DNA of 64,000 nt from Hetaerina americana (lineage: Eukaryota; Arthropoda; Insecta; Odonata; Calopterygidae), in contig JAKTNV010000114.1 in NCBI GenBank assembly GCA_022747635.1, forward strand, positions 1,004,167 through 1,068,166. The letters run 5' to 3'. This document shows, in pieces, positions 1 to 14,829 of this stretch; position 1 is the stretch's first letter; each line of letters begins with the position of its first letter. The translations under genes were made by a program, and so were the position numbers. Below the pieces are notes generated by a model. The model ran no database searches, had not been told where the DNA came from, and was given only the letters and a program-made list of their open reading frames with translations.

Positions 1-1670
<1,670 letters not shown>

Positions 1671-2509
1671 TTTTTTTAAGGTAATCTACCGGTTAAGGTA
1701 GGTTTTTGGATGGACACAACTACCAAACAAATATTTTATTACTCCTAACAAAACACAAAATCCATCATCCTACTCTATATCAGGTCCCTCTTCATCTCTG
1801 AGTACTTTCTTCCTCCCTTCATCCCCTCCAACATCCCTATCCTGTTCCTTCCCTTTCCTCTTTTGCCCAACATTCTACCCTCTATCACAGTCTTCAACAT
1901 CCCACTGCCGGTCAACACCCCCTTCATCCACTTTTCCTGCCTCCATAGGATTGCTCCCAACAAACCCCTCACTTCGCCCACCATACCAAGTACTTCCTCA
2001 TTTGTTTTCTTCTCTATCCATTTCACCTTCTCCATTCTTCTCCACACCCACATTTCAAAAGCCTCCAATCTACGTCTATCCTCCTGCTTCAATGCCCACG
2101 TTTCCGCACCGTACATAGCTACACTCCATATCAAAGTTTTTACGAGTCTTTTCTTAACATCCTTACTCAACGTCAACGTAATCGACTCCCTCCTCCTTGT
2201 GAAAGCCTCTTTGCCTAGCGCAATTCTTCTCCTTCCGTCCCTACTACTTTGACCGTGTTGGTCCAAAACACTACCGAGATAATTAAAGTGTTCTACCTTA
2301 TCTAGTTTTTGCCCTCCTATTTTAATGTTAAGCTTGGCCTTTTTCTTTCTAGAAAATCGCATAAACTTTGTTTTATTAATATTGATTCTCATCCCATACC
2401 TGTCGCACTGAATTTCCAATTCACTCAGCAATGCTTGCAGCCCCTTGGCTGACTGACAAACTAAAGCTTGGTCATCAGCAAACCTAACTGATTTTACGAA
2501 TTCCCCGCC
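1671..2509 (-). pseudogene. LINE-A copy 1: 5'-truncated reverse transcriptase C-terminus
   Basis: C-terminal part of a non-LTR retrotransposon ORF2. The minus-strand reading from 2509 to the stop at 1775 is open and starts just before the RT catalytic FADD box (VRFADDQA), so the rest of the RT and the endonuclease are missing. It continues with the post-RT domain typical of arthropod LINEs (motifs NKTKFMRFSRK, MYGAETWALKQEDRRRLEAF, WVWRRMEKVKW, EEVLGMVGE). The 3' untranslated part (1774-1678) ends in a short A tail (T run at 1671-1677 on the plus strand). The same 3' end recurs at 5.7, 20.6, 31.6 and 60.9 kb. Homology to other copies stops abruptly near 2509, as expected from truncated reverse transcription. 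The roughly 245-codon open frame suggests a relatively young copy. The clade is uncertain. Confidence 0.85.
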
Positions 2510-2739
2510 CAATAATAACTATGAAAACATACCGGATAACTAGCAACATCACCACATAAAAAAAGAAGTTTGGGTTTCATAAAATAAGGGACACAAAATG
2601 AGGAATGTAGAGAAGGAGGTCCGAAGCAAATCAGGATGGAGGAAGAGCACCTCAATCATAATAAAAATAACGACCTTGGCAGCCTAAAAAAACACAGAGA
2701 GACTGTTTTTTCCACCATTGCATTACCTTCTTTTAGATA

Positions 2740-3165
2740 GTGGATGGTAGCTGTGGAAAACGCCCGGGATTGTTATACAACCCCTCCTTATGTATATACG
2801 TATAATACGCTTTGCGTCGTCGGATACTGATGAGTGAACGTCGATCGCGGAAGCGTCGCACTGCCATAGAACGAGGGAGGCAGAGACGGCCAACGAAATC
2901 CCGGTCGCCGAGGGCACCTGGGAGCACGAGTGGAGGAAGGTGGGCGTGGAGCTAACGGGGAATGGGTTGAGTTTTAATTAACCCCCGTCGAAGAAACGGC
3001 CGCGTCGCCAAAGCGACTGGGGGCACCTTGGCAGGGGGGGGGGGGAGCGCGAAAGCGTGGAGTGTGTAAATAAGGGGCGCACCGTGGAGTCCGAGAGACG
3101 AGGCACTCACTGATTCTACTTCCACCTGACCAACCCATTCCAATTATACGCCACGCAATCATTCA
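2740..3165. other. GC/CpG-rich island with G run
   Basis: Sharply more GC- and CpG-rich than its surroundings, with an 11-base G run near 3037-3047 and many CG dinucleotides. Overlapping short ORFs in several minus frames have no recognisable domain, and none is called a gene. Possible promoter or regulatory island. Confidence 0.45.
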
Positions 3166-5690
3166 AGATTCATTCATTTGCTGGCCTCATCCCTTCGCGA
3201 TATCCGAGGATATTTAAAATATATTAAACAACTTATGTATGCTTATTGTATGCTGCATTGACTATTGTTTGTTGGACGTTGATTATTTTTAAAACTAAGG
3301 AGCAAAAGCAAAAAAACGTTAATGCAGTCAAGAGGCAAGTTTCCATCTTTAAAATCAATTATTGAATTTTATTGAGTTGCATTATCAAATATTGTTACCA
3401 AGATAAAGATCAAAATCAGGTAACTAATTCAACAGAACTATTTCTGTCAAAGTGTCCTTTGCATTCACTAAATTAAAATCAAACTACGTGTATTTCGGTA
3501 AACTACGTGAAAGCTTTGATTCAAAATATATGGTCATGCTTTCAACAGTTTTTAATTTCAATTATTTATTTGGGGTCACAAGGTTTTCCTTGAACAATCA
3601 TTCATTTCTCGAAGTCATCATTTACTCATAGAATTAAGTTGACAAAGGAATTAGAAGAATTGGGAAAGAATGAAATAACCGAACAATCTCCTAGAAATCT
3701 AGGAATGTAATTACAATCTTCATATCGCCATCGAATAACATCACTGTTAAAACCAGAATGTATTGTTCCTTCAATAAAATAAGAATAAGAACATGTAGCA
3801 TTTACGGTTGTCTTCAAAGTGAAGAACTTGCTTAATTTACTAAAAACCTCGACTGAAGATGTCTATAACAGCAGAACTGAACTAATCACTACAGCAATTG
3901 AAACCTGAGAATTCGCGGTTCCAAATGTAATTTGAAAATAGTGTGTATAAAATTATCAATTTCGTATATTCGAGGATACGAACTGAAGAGGCTACAATGC
4001 CATGAGTGTAGAAATACAAACAATACATCGAGGGCATACTAAATACAGATGGGTCATAATAAATAATAATAATAGTAACCGGAGGGTTAGATCTCTTCGA
4101 TCCTACCTCGGATTTTGCGATTTTCTCCAAAACATCAGCGTCACTGACTCCTGATGGCTGCGTGGGAGGTTTTACTGGTTTCCTGATGACACACGCGGGA
4201 GAAGAGAATGATGGCTATTTTTTCGGTATTGAGGTCATCGTCCGAGGCCCTCCGAGGCATAACGAGGTTTCAGAATCGCTGAGCATGCGGAAAAATTCTT
4301 TTACGACCAGTTGTTAAAAAGCCCTCGATGATAAATCAAGCATAAAGCACATTTAATGAGAGAAACCCTCTCTCGTCGAGGGGAAAGTGTGCATCGACCA
4401 TCATTGCGGTATTTAAAAGTGTATGGTTATTTATTGCTGTATCACACAAACAAAATTATCCATCTTTTTATGAACAATAATATGAAAGACGATGCACAAA
4501 TTAAGCACGTATCAATGAAGGCGCAAGGTTTCTCCTAAAACTACGACTTAGAATAAATAAGATCTACAGTTTAGTTGGTTAGCAAACACTTCAATAATCA
4601 ATAATTCTTGATTGAGAACTAGATAAGGTTTACAGAAAATTAAATCGAACAAGTTTGTAGGGGTAGTTAAAATCCCTTTGGAACAAAATACGAACTCAGT
4701 ACCTACTGAAAAGTATAGGGAAAATTCACAGTAAAAGTGTTGACTGATTATTCATTTGGAATTACGATAAAGGAGTTTCGCTTTAAGATTTCGTTCGAAA
4801 ATTATTAGTTCCCATATCAAAATAGAAAATCAGGATTATGTGAGGACTGCAGGACGAGGACATTGATTTCAAAAGGAGCTAATTAGCAATTAGAATTAAC
4901 AACAGACAGGCGTGTGAGATAATTAATTAATACTTTTGAATCTTTCGAATTTAGAAAAAGTGAACATGATACCATGTCAGTAATGGGCTCAAAGATAAAA
5001 CGTTATACGAATATGAACGATGCAAAGATAAAAAAGAATGAAGATTTAGCGGATAATAAGTATTCCTGTATAAAAAAAAGGAATACACTCTTAAGGAGGA
5101 CGTAGAAGTTTAGGAAAATTAGATTGCATTTAAGACATAAAAGTCATCTCTAAATATATCAAATCCGTAAAATAAGTGATTTACTTACAAAGAAAAAAAT
5201 CCTTTGGAGTGGTCTCTGATTTTAGATGAACGATGCATTGGACCTTTTATAGCTTGGATGATGCATATTTGGGTATTTTGATGACTTTCCGGATTATTCT
5301 CAGTCCTCTTTGCATCGTTTTACTGCCCACGATGAAAGATATAAAAAAGAAACGCCGCTTCATAGAATTATCTTATTTGACGATTTAATTCTCAACTTAC
5401 TACTCATTCCAAAACAAAACCACAGAAAATTATGTCTTAGTCACAAAAGGAGTTGGCTAAAAGCAAAAATTGTGAAATAAGGACCCAGGGGTTATGGAGA
5501 AGACTGGCTTATCAATTTGAGCTTAAAATTTATACTTTTTAAGGAGACATTCATCAAACAATTTTTAATATATTTTTTTTATTCCAACCCGAATAGTTGG
5601 ATAGTAGAAACTGCAATCCAACCTTTATTGATCATAGTACATATATCTGGAGATTAAATATTACATATTAGTTTTATTACTGTTGATATT
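3166..5690. other. AT-rich stretch, nothing recognised
   Basis: No family or structure was recognised. The short ORFs (3626-3817, 3882-4130, 4356-4538) show no motifs and low complexity. Confidence 0.5.
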
Positions 5691-5691
5691 C

Positions 5692-5770
5692 CACCGGTTG
5701 AGGTGGGTTTTGGAATGGCAAGAATACACTATGGTACTATGATACCTTGTCTCTCCTAACAAAACAGAAT
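5692..5770 (-). mobile_element. LINE-A 3' end, isolated
   Basis: Matches the 3' terminal segment of LINE-A at 1680-1760 and 60863-60940: the CCGGTTRAGGTRGGTTTT block, then the CTCCTAACAAAACA block. No LINE-A coding sequence follows. Instead repeat family B begins within about 10 bases (5776), so this may be a SINE or another element that shares the LINE-A 3' end. Confidence 0.6.
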
Positions 5771-5775
5771 CTGAT

Positions 5776-5960
5776 ATTCAACACCAGGAAAAGCCTGCCG
5801 ATGAAATAATTGATAAAAAATATTAGAAATTCTCTCCAGTCTTTCAGGAGCTGCATACAAAATTTCAAAAGCTGTCTTTTCACCGATAGAGATGCCGTTA
5901 GAGACAAGTTACAAGTACAGTTAGGCTTTGGAATGACCCAAAAATGGAAATCAAAATGTT
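5776..5960. repeat. Dispersed repeat family B, copy 1
   Basis: Aligns with 8226-8392 over roughly 150 bases, including GATAAAAAATATTA/CATAAAAAAATATTA, the TTTCAGGAGCTG/TTTCAGAAACTG block, CTGTCTTTTCACCGATAGAGA versus CCGTCTTTTTACTGATAGAGA, and GAGACAAGTTACAA. The minus-strand reading 5737-5991 resembles the reading in the other copy at SLSVKR, but coding function is not supported. Confidence 0.55.
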
Positions 5961-6249
5961 TGTAATACAGAGAAAAGGGTAATGTAGACAAGGACGTGTT
6001 TGGAATTAAGAACTAAGTACAAGAAGACATAGACGATAAAGACCTCTTCAAAATATTTTTAACTTTAATGAACAAAGCCACGTTAGATTCAAAACCGGTC
6101 AAGGAAGAGTATTGAAACCTGCTACGCATTATAAAATCAAAGGTAAAATGAAAAGAGTTTGGCCATCATAGCTGCATCCATGACAGATAAGAGTCACCTT
6201 TGGATAAAACGAAATCAATGCCATAGGAAATTACACGAAGTCTTAAGCT

Positions 6250-7010
6250 CTTAAAAGGGGGAATGGAAATTATGACGAAATATATTTCAGGTATTCAGAG
6301 GTGGAGTCTTCGAAAGACGGAAATGTGAGGGGAAGAGTGGTAAATGACTGCGGTACTGAATCAAATGAGTGCTAAAAATCACAACTCTGAAATACTAAGG
6401 CGAATAATCACTCATAGAATTGAACGGATAAATGGAAACAACCTGGCGGGGAAATCAGCTGGATTTCAGCAGAAAGGGAAAACAAAAGAGAACATACTAT
6501 GCCAACTAATATGGCCGAAAAAATTATCCACGCCAACTAGTGCTCCTTGGGGGGGGGCAGGTGACGCCGCTATGCCAAGCGCGAGGAAGACTTCTGATAA
6601 CGTGGGAGAGGTGAAAGATGCTCAAACTCAACCAAGTATTTGAAATGGATCGAAAACACCTATATAAGGACATGAGGCATGAAAAAATAAATGAATAAAT
6701 AATTAAGTAAATATTGGGTGTGTATTCTCACTGGCTTTACTCCATTAAATAGTGCAAGTGAATCATTTCGAATGCATTTCGAATGCATTAATGTTAAACA
6801 ATAAGATGCAGAACTTAGGTAATCACGGCGACAGGAGTCTTCTCTCGTTCAAAATCACTGCTAAGCACACCACAGCAGAAAAAGAAGTGGAAATACTTGG
6901 AAGCACCGAGCTGTGCTTAGCAGATGATATCGCAACTGCCACAGAAAACCGATCAGGCCTGCATCGGAACTGCACGTATGCAGCACGAAAATCAACTTGT
7001 GTAAAACTAG
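6250..7010 (+). pseudogene. LINE reverse transcriptase fragment (family distinct from LINE-A)
   Basis: Decayed RT core. In the frame from 6344, HNSEILRRIITHRIERI followed by GKSAGFQQKGKTKENIL matches the usual LINE pattern 'HxSKILxRIIxxRIE...QFGFRKGKGTRENIL' in order and spacing. Further down, around 6910-6950, the reading CLADDIATATENRSGL matches the catalytic FADD box context (FADDIALLTENEEGL), with F replaced by L but both aspartates kept. Frame changes and stops separate the blocks. Endonuclease and C-terminal parts are not recognised. The family differs from LINE-A, whose equivalent context reads FADDQALVCQSAKGLQ. Non-functional. Confidence 0.6.
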
Positions 7011-8225
7011 TATTAGGGAAACGTGAGGTTGATGGATAATATTGTGCTATCCAGAAAGAGAAACACGAAAGGTCAAAAAGGTCACGGCCCGGGAGAATCA
7101 TCGTACGGATTGAAAGAATTACGAACGAATACCAGCTCCAAATACCTCACGATGGCTTTTATGACAAGGTTTTCCGACAAGTACTGGATTCAACGAGAAT
7201 ACGGTTAAAAGCATTGAAGTAGGCGGTGAGGTGAAACATCCGAGAGGAGTGATTCACCTTTGGGATCACAAACGTGGGCCTTTGGGTCCAGAGAAAAAAG
7301 TTCAACAAGGGAAATAGAGAGAAAGAAAAACGAGGAGCGTTGAAGAAGCAGGCCAGAGAAAGCGCTGTCGCTCTCCATAAAGCGATTTTCCTCCCCACCG
7401 CACTTTTCGATCATGGATCCTTCGACCCCCGATAATTCGCAAGAGCGCCTGGATTCGCGTTATGTCGTGCATCGCTTCGGCAAATTTCAAGAAAGCCCAA
7501 GAATATTCAATACCCATCGCTGAAATCACTCTAGTGATTGCCCGCTTGCAATAAAAAAAAATCCATGATCAATCTCGTGGTGCCAATGGTGAATGCTGAA
7601 TGGAGATATAAAGATGAAAAAAGAGGAATTAGAAAGGAGAGCAGAAGGGGAAAAGATGAATCGAAATACTACTCACATGTGGAGAATAATAACGAAATCA
7701 ACGGGAGTTTCTTATGCCTAGGCAAAGTTCTGAAATTTTGCAAACTATTTATTCTTGTCGAACTGACGATTCCTTTTTACTCGCCAATGTCAGCTAGGCA
7801 ATTCGCCATAAATTGCTTTTTTGACTCGACTTGTGGTTTCCAGCTCAGTCAGTTAATGTGGAAAACATCTGATTCGGTTAAAAGCCATTCATGATAGAAA
7901 TATGAACCTAGGAAAGCAGTACACATTCAATCGGTTCCAGAATGCCACAAGATATTTACTTTAGGAAATAATTGTTTGAACCTATTTTTACAGTTGAATG
8001 AGAAGTGACATGGTCGGCGGCAATGCATCTGCGCTGACTCCAGAGAAACTAGTACCCACAAAAAAATACTGTGCAACTCATTTCAAAACTGGAAGTAAAA
8101 TATGCCTCAGCAATGAATGAAATATATTCCATGGAGGGAAACAAATTGCATTGACAGCTGTAAGAAGGAGTGAGTAAGGTGGTAAGTTTGAAATAGATCT
8201 TGGCGGGGGATAAAAAACATAGGCA
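7011..8225. other. No recognisable feature
   Basis: Several 60-120 codon readings on both strands overlap one another without recognisable motifs. Possibly more of the decayed LINE upstream, but unsupported. Confidence 0.4.
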
Positions 8226-8392
8226 GTATAATGCATGCCAGGAATTACGGTGGAATGGTTCATAAAAAAATATTAAAAATGTTCTCAAGAATTTCAGAAA
8301 CTGTATATCAAACATTGAAACCCGTCTTTTTACTGATAGAGACGAGTTACAAATAAGCTTTTGGTTAAGGAAATGCGAGATACTTGAGGGAA
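8226..8392. repeat. Dispersed repeat family B, copy 2
   Basis: Second copy of the repeat at 5776-5960 (see that entry for the aligned blocks), same strand, with a deletion of about 6 bases after GATAGAGA. It is not followed by the LINE-A 3' end seen next to copy 1. Nature unknown: SINE-like or part of a LINE untranslated region. Confidence 0.5.
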
Positions 8393-11300
8393 AATAAGAG
8401 GTTCTCTTATATTCCAAGGAATTTTTTTAATAAAAACAAACGTTTTTTGACGAATTTTCAATCAGAAAATATGCCTGAGACTTCTAAACGGCGAATAACT
8501 GAATGGCATATAGATTCTGATAATTTATTTACAAGTAAATTTTCTATTATAATATTAGTAGATATGTAAGACAAAGGTGATTCATTTCAACAATTCTGGT
8601 GTCAAACCATTATCATTCGGTGAGAATTCATAATTTTTTTGGAAGCCTCATTAGAGCATCGTCACTAACATTACAATATGAAAGAAAGGCAAATAAAATC
8701 AGCAGCAATAGATAGATAGATAGATAGTGGTCTTTATTTGGACGAAATTGAGACCAAATGGTCCCTTCTTCCAGTGAGAGAAGCTACAGCTACTCAATTT
8801 TCAATTGCCTCGTTTGTGTTGAGTCTTATATAGTATTTCACACAAATCTTTCCAGAACGTTTTCCGTTTCGTAAATGCCCTAAGCAATCGACTCCAATTA
8901 GAACTCATACACACAGTTCTGCTCACTTTGTTTGTTTTTCATGATAAAGCCACATCTTATGGAGTGACCACATATGGTTCGGTTTGAAAGACGTGTATGA
9001 CGAACATAACTGATGTCACATGAAAAATATCACGGTAAGTGGACAATTTAAGGCTTTCGAAAACTTCACAAATGAGAACTATCTTTTGAAAAATGTACAT
9101 TTTTCGATCCACCAGTTGAGAACAAGTTTCGCGTAGCCCTGAAAATGAAGTTCCATTCATATGACAAATAGGCGGAAAACGTCAACTTGCTGCTTCTGGT
9201 AAAGATACATAACAAGGTATAATTTCGCCACTTAACATACAGTTATATTTCGGACATAAAGCGTTTTCCCGAAAATTTTGGAATAGACTCTTTGAAATAG
9301 AAGGGTTGAACAAATAAGTAAACCTTATCGTTAGGGGTACGTAAGGAACGTTACGAGGGCTCATGCACTTAATAATGCAATTAGTGTACCCCAAATGACT
9401 TATAATTATCATCACGTCATGTTTTTCTCAGTAATTTTACTGGAATGTATATTCTCATTAAGCAGTCGAGAAGTCCTTAATATTTTGAGGAGAAAAATGA
9501 ACCTGATGACAGGTGGGCCGGTACAAAGCGTCGACGAACTCGACAGCTGTGGCGGTGCAATGATAATAAGCGATACCTTGTTGGTAAAAATATGTTTTCA
9601 TCACCAAAGCCAGAGGCAATTCTTACTCCGACAGCTTAATTAATAGCAATTAAGCCCTCTTCACATGGTGATGGTACCGATAAAAGTTCAGCATGTCATT
9701 TCGTCATAACAAAATTTGAGAGGTAAATGGGCACATTGGGACAACTTTATGTAAACTAATTTATTTAATAAAGGAAAATGAAATTATTGAAAAATATGCA
9801 TTTAAATGTTATAGTTCTCAGAAACCAAGGGTACAATACAAAGGGAAAAAATAAAGGACACTCCCCTTTCTTGGTAATTTCTACTGATTTCGTCATTTTA
9901 GTTATTTTTTTACAGCCATTCATATAATTTTACCATTATATAATTGTCAAATGAGGAGGCTGGCAATTCGACTCATCATTTTTTGGGAGATTGAAAATTT
10001 GCGAATACGCTTCTTTTTCTTTTAACTACTGATTTAAATTATTTAATGTTTATTATTGAAAATTTTTAAGATTTGGCATTTATTTTCAAGAAAGTCATTT
10101 AATAAATATTCAGAGGTGAAAAATGAGCATTATTGAACTTCAACGCATAAATAGCTTATTGCTCTTTTGCAGTTGAGGCTTACACCTCGTTTACAGATGA
10201 TAAAACGTAATTTTGAGAAGAGAACGAATAAGAGTGGCTACTGGAAAGGAATACTAGACTTTGTGAATGGAATGCTTTAAAATGAAATGCACTTGAACTA
10301 ATTCCTAACAGACAAAACCTTTGCGTAAAGCATTATTTAAAAATGACAAAATCGTGTGTCAACTTTTTACTTTCCTACCGCAATGTTATCTTATGAGAAA
10401 ATATCATAAGTGCCTACACACGCACACATAATGGAACCATGAAGATTCCGATGGAGAAAATGGCAAGAAAAAATAAAATTACAAAAATGCATTGAAAGTC
10501 AAGTGCTTAAAATAAGAATTTCCATTTTTCAATACGTACATAAATCTAATATGAAATACTTTAATTTTACTTCAAAAGGGTAAGGATACTAATAGTTTTT
10601 TCAAAGAATCCTTATGCCAAGGTATCAAAACATTAAAATCAAATGAAAAAGATATTTAATGGTCCATTTTTAACACCCAAGGCTAAATCTAAGGACTGGA
10701 AGAAAAAATCAGTGAATTCGTCAAAAATCGTTCGCAGCGTCATAGAATGTGTAGGCCCTTTGTAGCGAAAGGAATCCACGTCTTACGACGGAGAAACGCA
10801 GACTAATAATTCCAAGAATAAGGTATCGGCTTGGAGAGACGCCTTAGCCTGGGGGGACCAATTCTCATTAATGGCGATTGTGCCTACTCACTCCTGCCTT
10901 CGATTTCGCTAAACGAACACCTGCAAGTGACATTATCTTCAGACTGAACACTATCTTACGCATCGCACAACTGTAAACTTGCCCTGGGTTACTTCCGGTC
11001 GTGGAAATTCCTAATGCGGAACCTCCTGTGCTGACTTTGCACGGAAATCAATCGCCTACCTTCATCAACACCGTCATCAAAGAAGCCTATCAGCGATGGA
11101 ACGAAAATAATGTAAGATACCCTACACGTGAAGGGACACCACTAATGGCAGCTCTAACCGAATATACACAATTCAAGTATGATTATAATTAATTAATAAC
11201 CCGTGCAAGGAGAAAATCGGAAATATAACGACCATAATGGGGCAATGGTGTCATAGGCCAAAACTCCTCTTGAGGATTGGTAAAATATTGCATTTTTTAA

Positions 11301-11629
11301 TTTTTTTTGAAAATTGCATTGATTCGGAAATCATATCCAGGTGGTGGGGTGGATAAGGTGGCTCCTGAAGCCATCTGGGACGTGCGACGCCCGAGCAACG
11401 GGAGCGGCGAGGTCTTTGCGATCGTCATCACTTTGAAAAGAGGAACCAACAGCGACAGAAGAGAAGGAGGAGGCATGCAGAAAATGAACGGAGAAGTTAG
11501 AATCGTTTTCAGGAAAGTGAAATTAAAAAATATCAAACGGAAATATATTTGAATATATGGTTGCGCGAGGTGAGATGGAAGGAGAGCGGGTATTACTGGT
11601 GCGAGAGCTATAGAGTAATAAACATTTGA
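8393..11629. other. AT-rich stretch, nothing recognised apart from a GATA microsatellite
   Basis: No recognisable gene. A short (GATA)5 tract lies at about 8706-8727. Readings at 9395-9643 and 11001-11192 have fairly ordinary composition but no recognised domain and no visible exon context, and are not called. Confidence 0.45.
8706..8727. repeat. (GATA)n microsatellite
   Basis: Five tandem ATAG/GATA units. Short simple repeat. Confidence 0.9.
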
Positions 11630-13930
11630 AGGGAAGAAAGGCTGCAAGTGGTGGTAGAAGTATTAAACTAAATGGAAAAAACGTAGTAAACATAGAGGAA
11701 GCGAGTTATACAATATTACCATCACAAGTAAAAGCTCAACCTAGAAAATTGGTCATTACCAGTTCTACATACATGCTACCAAATAATCAAATGGCAAAAG
11801 AAGTCAACAGGGTTTACGATCAACTAGAGGAAATAATATCGGCTGATCCTGGATGGAAGCATTAGATCTGGAGGAAAGTAACACGACGGAAGGCTAATGA
11901 GGCCGAGGACTGCGGCTTATGAACAAGTTATGATCCCGGAGAGAAAGGAATATAGAGTCTGAGACTGGAATTAATCGTAAAGAACACTTGGTTTAAACAC
12001 CAGTGTGGGCGTTGGCATACATGAAAAATACCGGGGGATTCAGAAAGGTATGAGCCAGCCTTAATTATAGTTAGGCACAGAAATAGCACTAGCAAAATAA
12101 CTTTGCTCAGTTTCCCAGGCACGGATTCAGATCATAATATAGTACTAATGAAGTGTCACGTTAGATTCAAGAGGATAAAAGAGAGAATACGGGCGAGGTA
12201 ATGGAATGCAAAAACGCTAAATGGGATTAGAAAAAGAAGTACCGGGAGGCTGTAGAGATTATTAGTGAGGGTTGTGAGACAGTTTGTACTGAAGAGAAAT
12301 GGGGGCATTTAAAGAAAGGGATATCGGAAGCCGCAAACAAAACTATAGACAGAGGCGATAGGAATATGAATTACGTGATATATAGGACAAAGGAAAGCAT
12401 GGATTACTGAATACTGATTACTGAATTACTGATAAAGAAAATAGTTGATTGAAGGAAATGGAAAAATACAGAAAATGGAAACACAGAATTAGGTAAAAGG
12501 ATAAATAATAAACTGCGCCGGGAAACTAATGCGGCGAAAGAAGCGTGGCGGAAGACGCAGTGCAAGGATATCGAAACTTTACAAAGGAAGGGTGAAATGA
12601 ATGCCGTGTGCAAAAAGTTGAAAGATCTACCAAGGAGTGAGAAGAGAATATCAGTGCTCACTATTTTGGCCAGGCGCCAGGAAAATTATTAATTGAACGA
12701 AAACATATTCCAAATAGATTGAAAGAATATAAAAAGAATTTAAATGGGAAAGATCAAATGGCAGCAAGTTTTGGCAATAGGAAGAAAATATGACGTCGAT
12801 GGCACTAGCTTAGCTCCAGGTAAACATGATTGCGAGACAGTAAGGGCATTAGGTTAAAATAAATCAAATAAAACCCTAGAAGTAGACATCATTCCCGAGG
12901 AACTAATCAAAAGTTTAGGAAGTTTTTGTGAGCTGATTCGTAGTATCTGTGAGGGAGGATTTTGACCGGAAGATCAGTATTATTCCAGGAAAATTTGAAT
13001 TTCATTTGCCCATTCCATAAAAGCGAAATTTAACCATAAGCAGGAATAGAGGGCAATAAGTTTGATTTTATGCAGAGCAGATGTGGTCCTTAGATTCATT
13101 ATTATAAGAAAAGAGAGAAGGGGCAACGAATGCTTGGGGGATGAACAGCTCTGGGAAAGAAAGGATGAAGCACACGCGAATATAAGACTATCTCGTAGAC
13201 GGAACTAAGTATTGTAAGTAATGTCGGAAGGAAATTCATAAAATCAGTTCGCAGATCAACAAGTTTCAGTTAGTCAATCAGCCAACGGGTTACAATCATT
13301 ACTGATCACTAAAGAAAATTATTGCGATAGGTATGGAATGAGAGGCAATTTTAGCAAAAAAAAAGGTGATGAAGTTTTAGAGAAAGAGTAAACCTAAATT
13401 ATACACTCAAATAACAGGTGGAAAAGTTGACCTAACTTGGAAGTCTCTTGGATCAAGTTGGGACAGCACTAATGATATAAGAAGAATCATTTTAAGCAAA
13501 GAGGCTTTCACAAGATTTTAGAAATTGATTACAGGGACGTTAAGTAGAGGCTAGTGAAAACTTTGGTTTGGTGCGTAGTTTTTTTTTCGACTCGAAAATT
13601 GGCCGTTGAAGGAATATGATAGGCGTAGGTAGGAGGCTTTTGAGATGTGGGTGTGGAGAAGGATGGAGAATGTGAAGTGGACAGTAAGGGAAACGAATGA
13701 GGAAGTGGTATGAATGGTAGGGGAGGGAAGAGCGTTGCTGGAATGAATCTGAAGCAGGTAGGAAAAATAGACGTCTGGTATTTTGATTGGCGATGGAATG
13801 CTGTTGACTATGACAGAGGGTGGAACATTAGCCATGTGAGGTGGGGGAAGGAACAGGATGAAAAGGAATGTTGGGCAGAATGAAGGGGGACAGGATGTAG
13901 GCGAAATTTAAGGTCAGTTTATCGCAGTGT
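11630..13930 (+). pseudogene. LINE-A copy 3: near full-length, heavily decayed
   Basis: The most complete LINE-A copy. From about 11690 an EEP endonuclease segment reads VYDQLEEIISADPGWK after a decayed beta-strand. At about 12125 the endonuclease end TDSDHNIVLMKCHVRFKR carries the conserved SDH histidine. 12180-12660 matches the linker between endonuclease and RT (EKWGHLKKGISEAANKT) and parallels 54240-54560 in copy 9. At 12880 the RT block DIIPEELIKSLG appears, and at about 13045 RAISLILCRADVVLRFII. A deletion then joins directly to the catalytic box, read as FADQQVS, so the second aspartate of FADD is lost. 13540-13860 holds the post-RT domain (FEMWVWRRMENVKWT). Many stops and frameshifts; no function. 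Start and end are approximate. Confidence 0.75.
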
Positions 13931-14825
13931 GGGGTGTCAGGTTTTGCCTTCTTAGGTGTGTCAAAGAATTATAAATCTTTCCACCCAAAACGTTCCTTAA
14001 AAGCTAGACTACGAAATTATAATGATTGCTATACACCTTTTGATTTTTCTTGTTTATTGAAAATCTTTATTCGCCAACGTCGAAACCATATACTTAATGA
14101 ACGAACTGCGAGTATCGGCTAATTTTAATGAAATAATTTAAGCGCAATAAAGCATAGGAGTGATAATTGATATGGATATGTCCCGCGGTAAATTTATTTA
14201 CGTTAATTACAGTATATCCAAACTAAGTCACTAGGCCTCTCACTGTCCGTTATTGGTCAATAATTAGAGGTGAATATGATATCTACTATAGTTGTTCCCG
14301 GAAACCTATAGGTGAGGCTTAAGTCAGACATTTGATCTACTCATTCAATTGAAATGTGAACAAATATTACCATTTTAAATGAGTCAAAAGTTTTTGGAAG
14401 TTCAAATTAGTAGCTCTTAAATCGTAAACGAAGCGAAACGGACTGAACTTCCTTTTTCCCTAAGGGTTAATAAAGACACGCTTTCAGCACACAAACACAC
14501 AAACTGAAAGTCATTCAAATATTAATTCAATGCGTAGAATGAGTTTATTGCCAAAAATGTTAAATGCGATTTACTTGAGGAATCGAAAGATATTCATTAA
14601 ATTTTTTGCAGATATTTCAAGCTGAAAAAAAATACACAGACCAAAGGAATTATTCTCAAACTCTTACGTAAGTTAACTTTCACTTGAGTTTCCTCCGCGA
14701 GGAGAGTCATTCTTTGATACTATTCTTCCGTTTCTTGTTTAAAAAATTACGCGCATGGAGAAATTTATTCTCACAGTAAAATATTCTAGGAGTCTGGAAG
14801 GCGTAGGATTGGGAATTCAAAAAGG
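13931..14825. other. AT-rich stretch, nothing recognised
   Basis: No gene, repeat family or strong inverted repeat was noticed. Confidence 0.5.
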
Positions 14826-14829
14826 GCTG

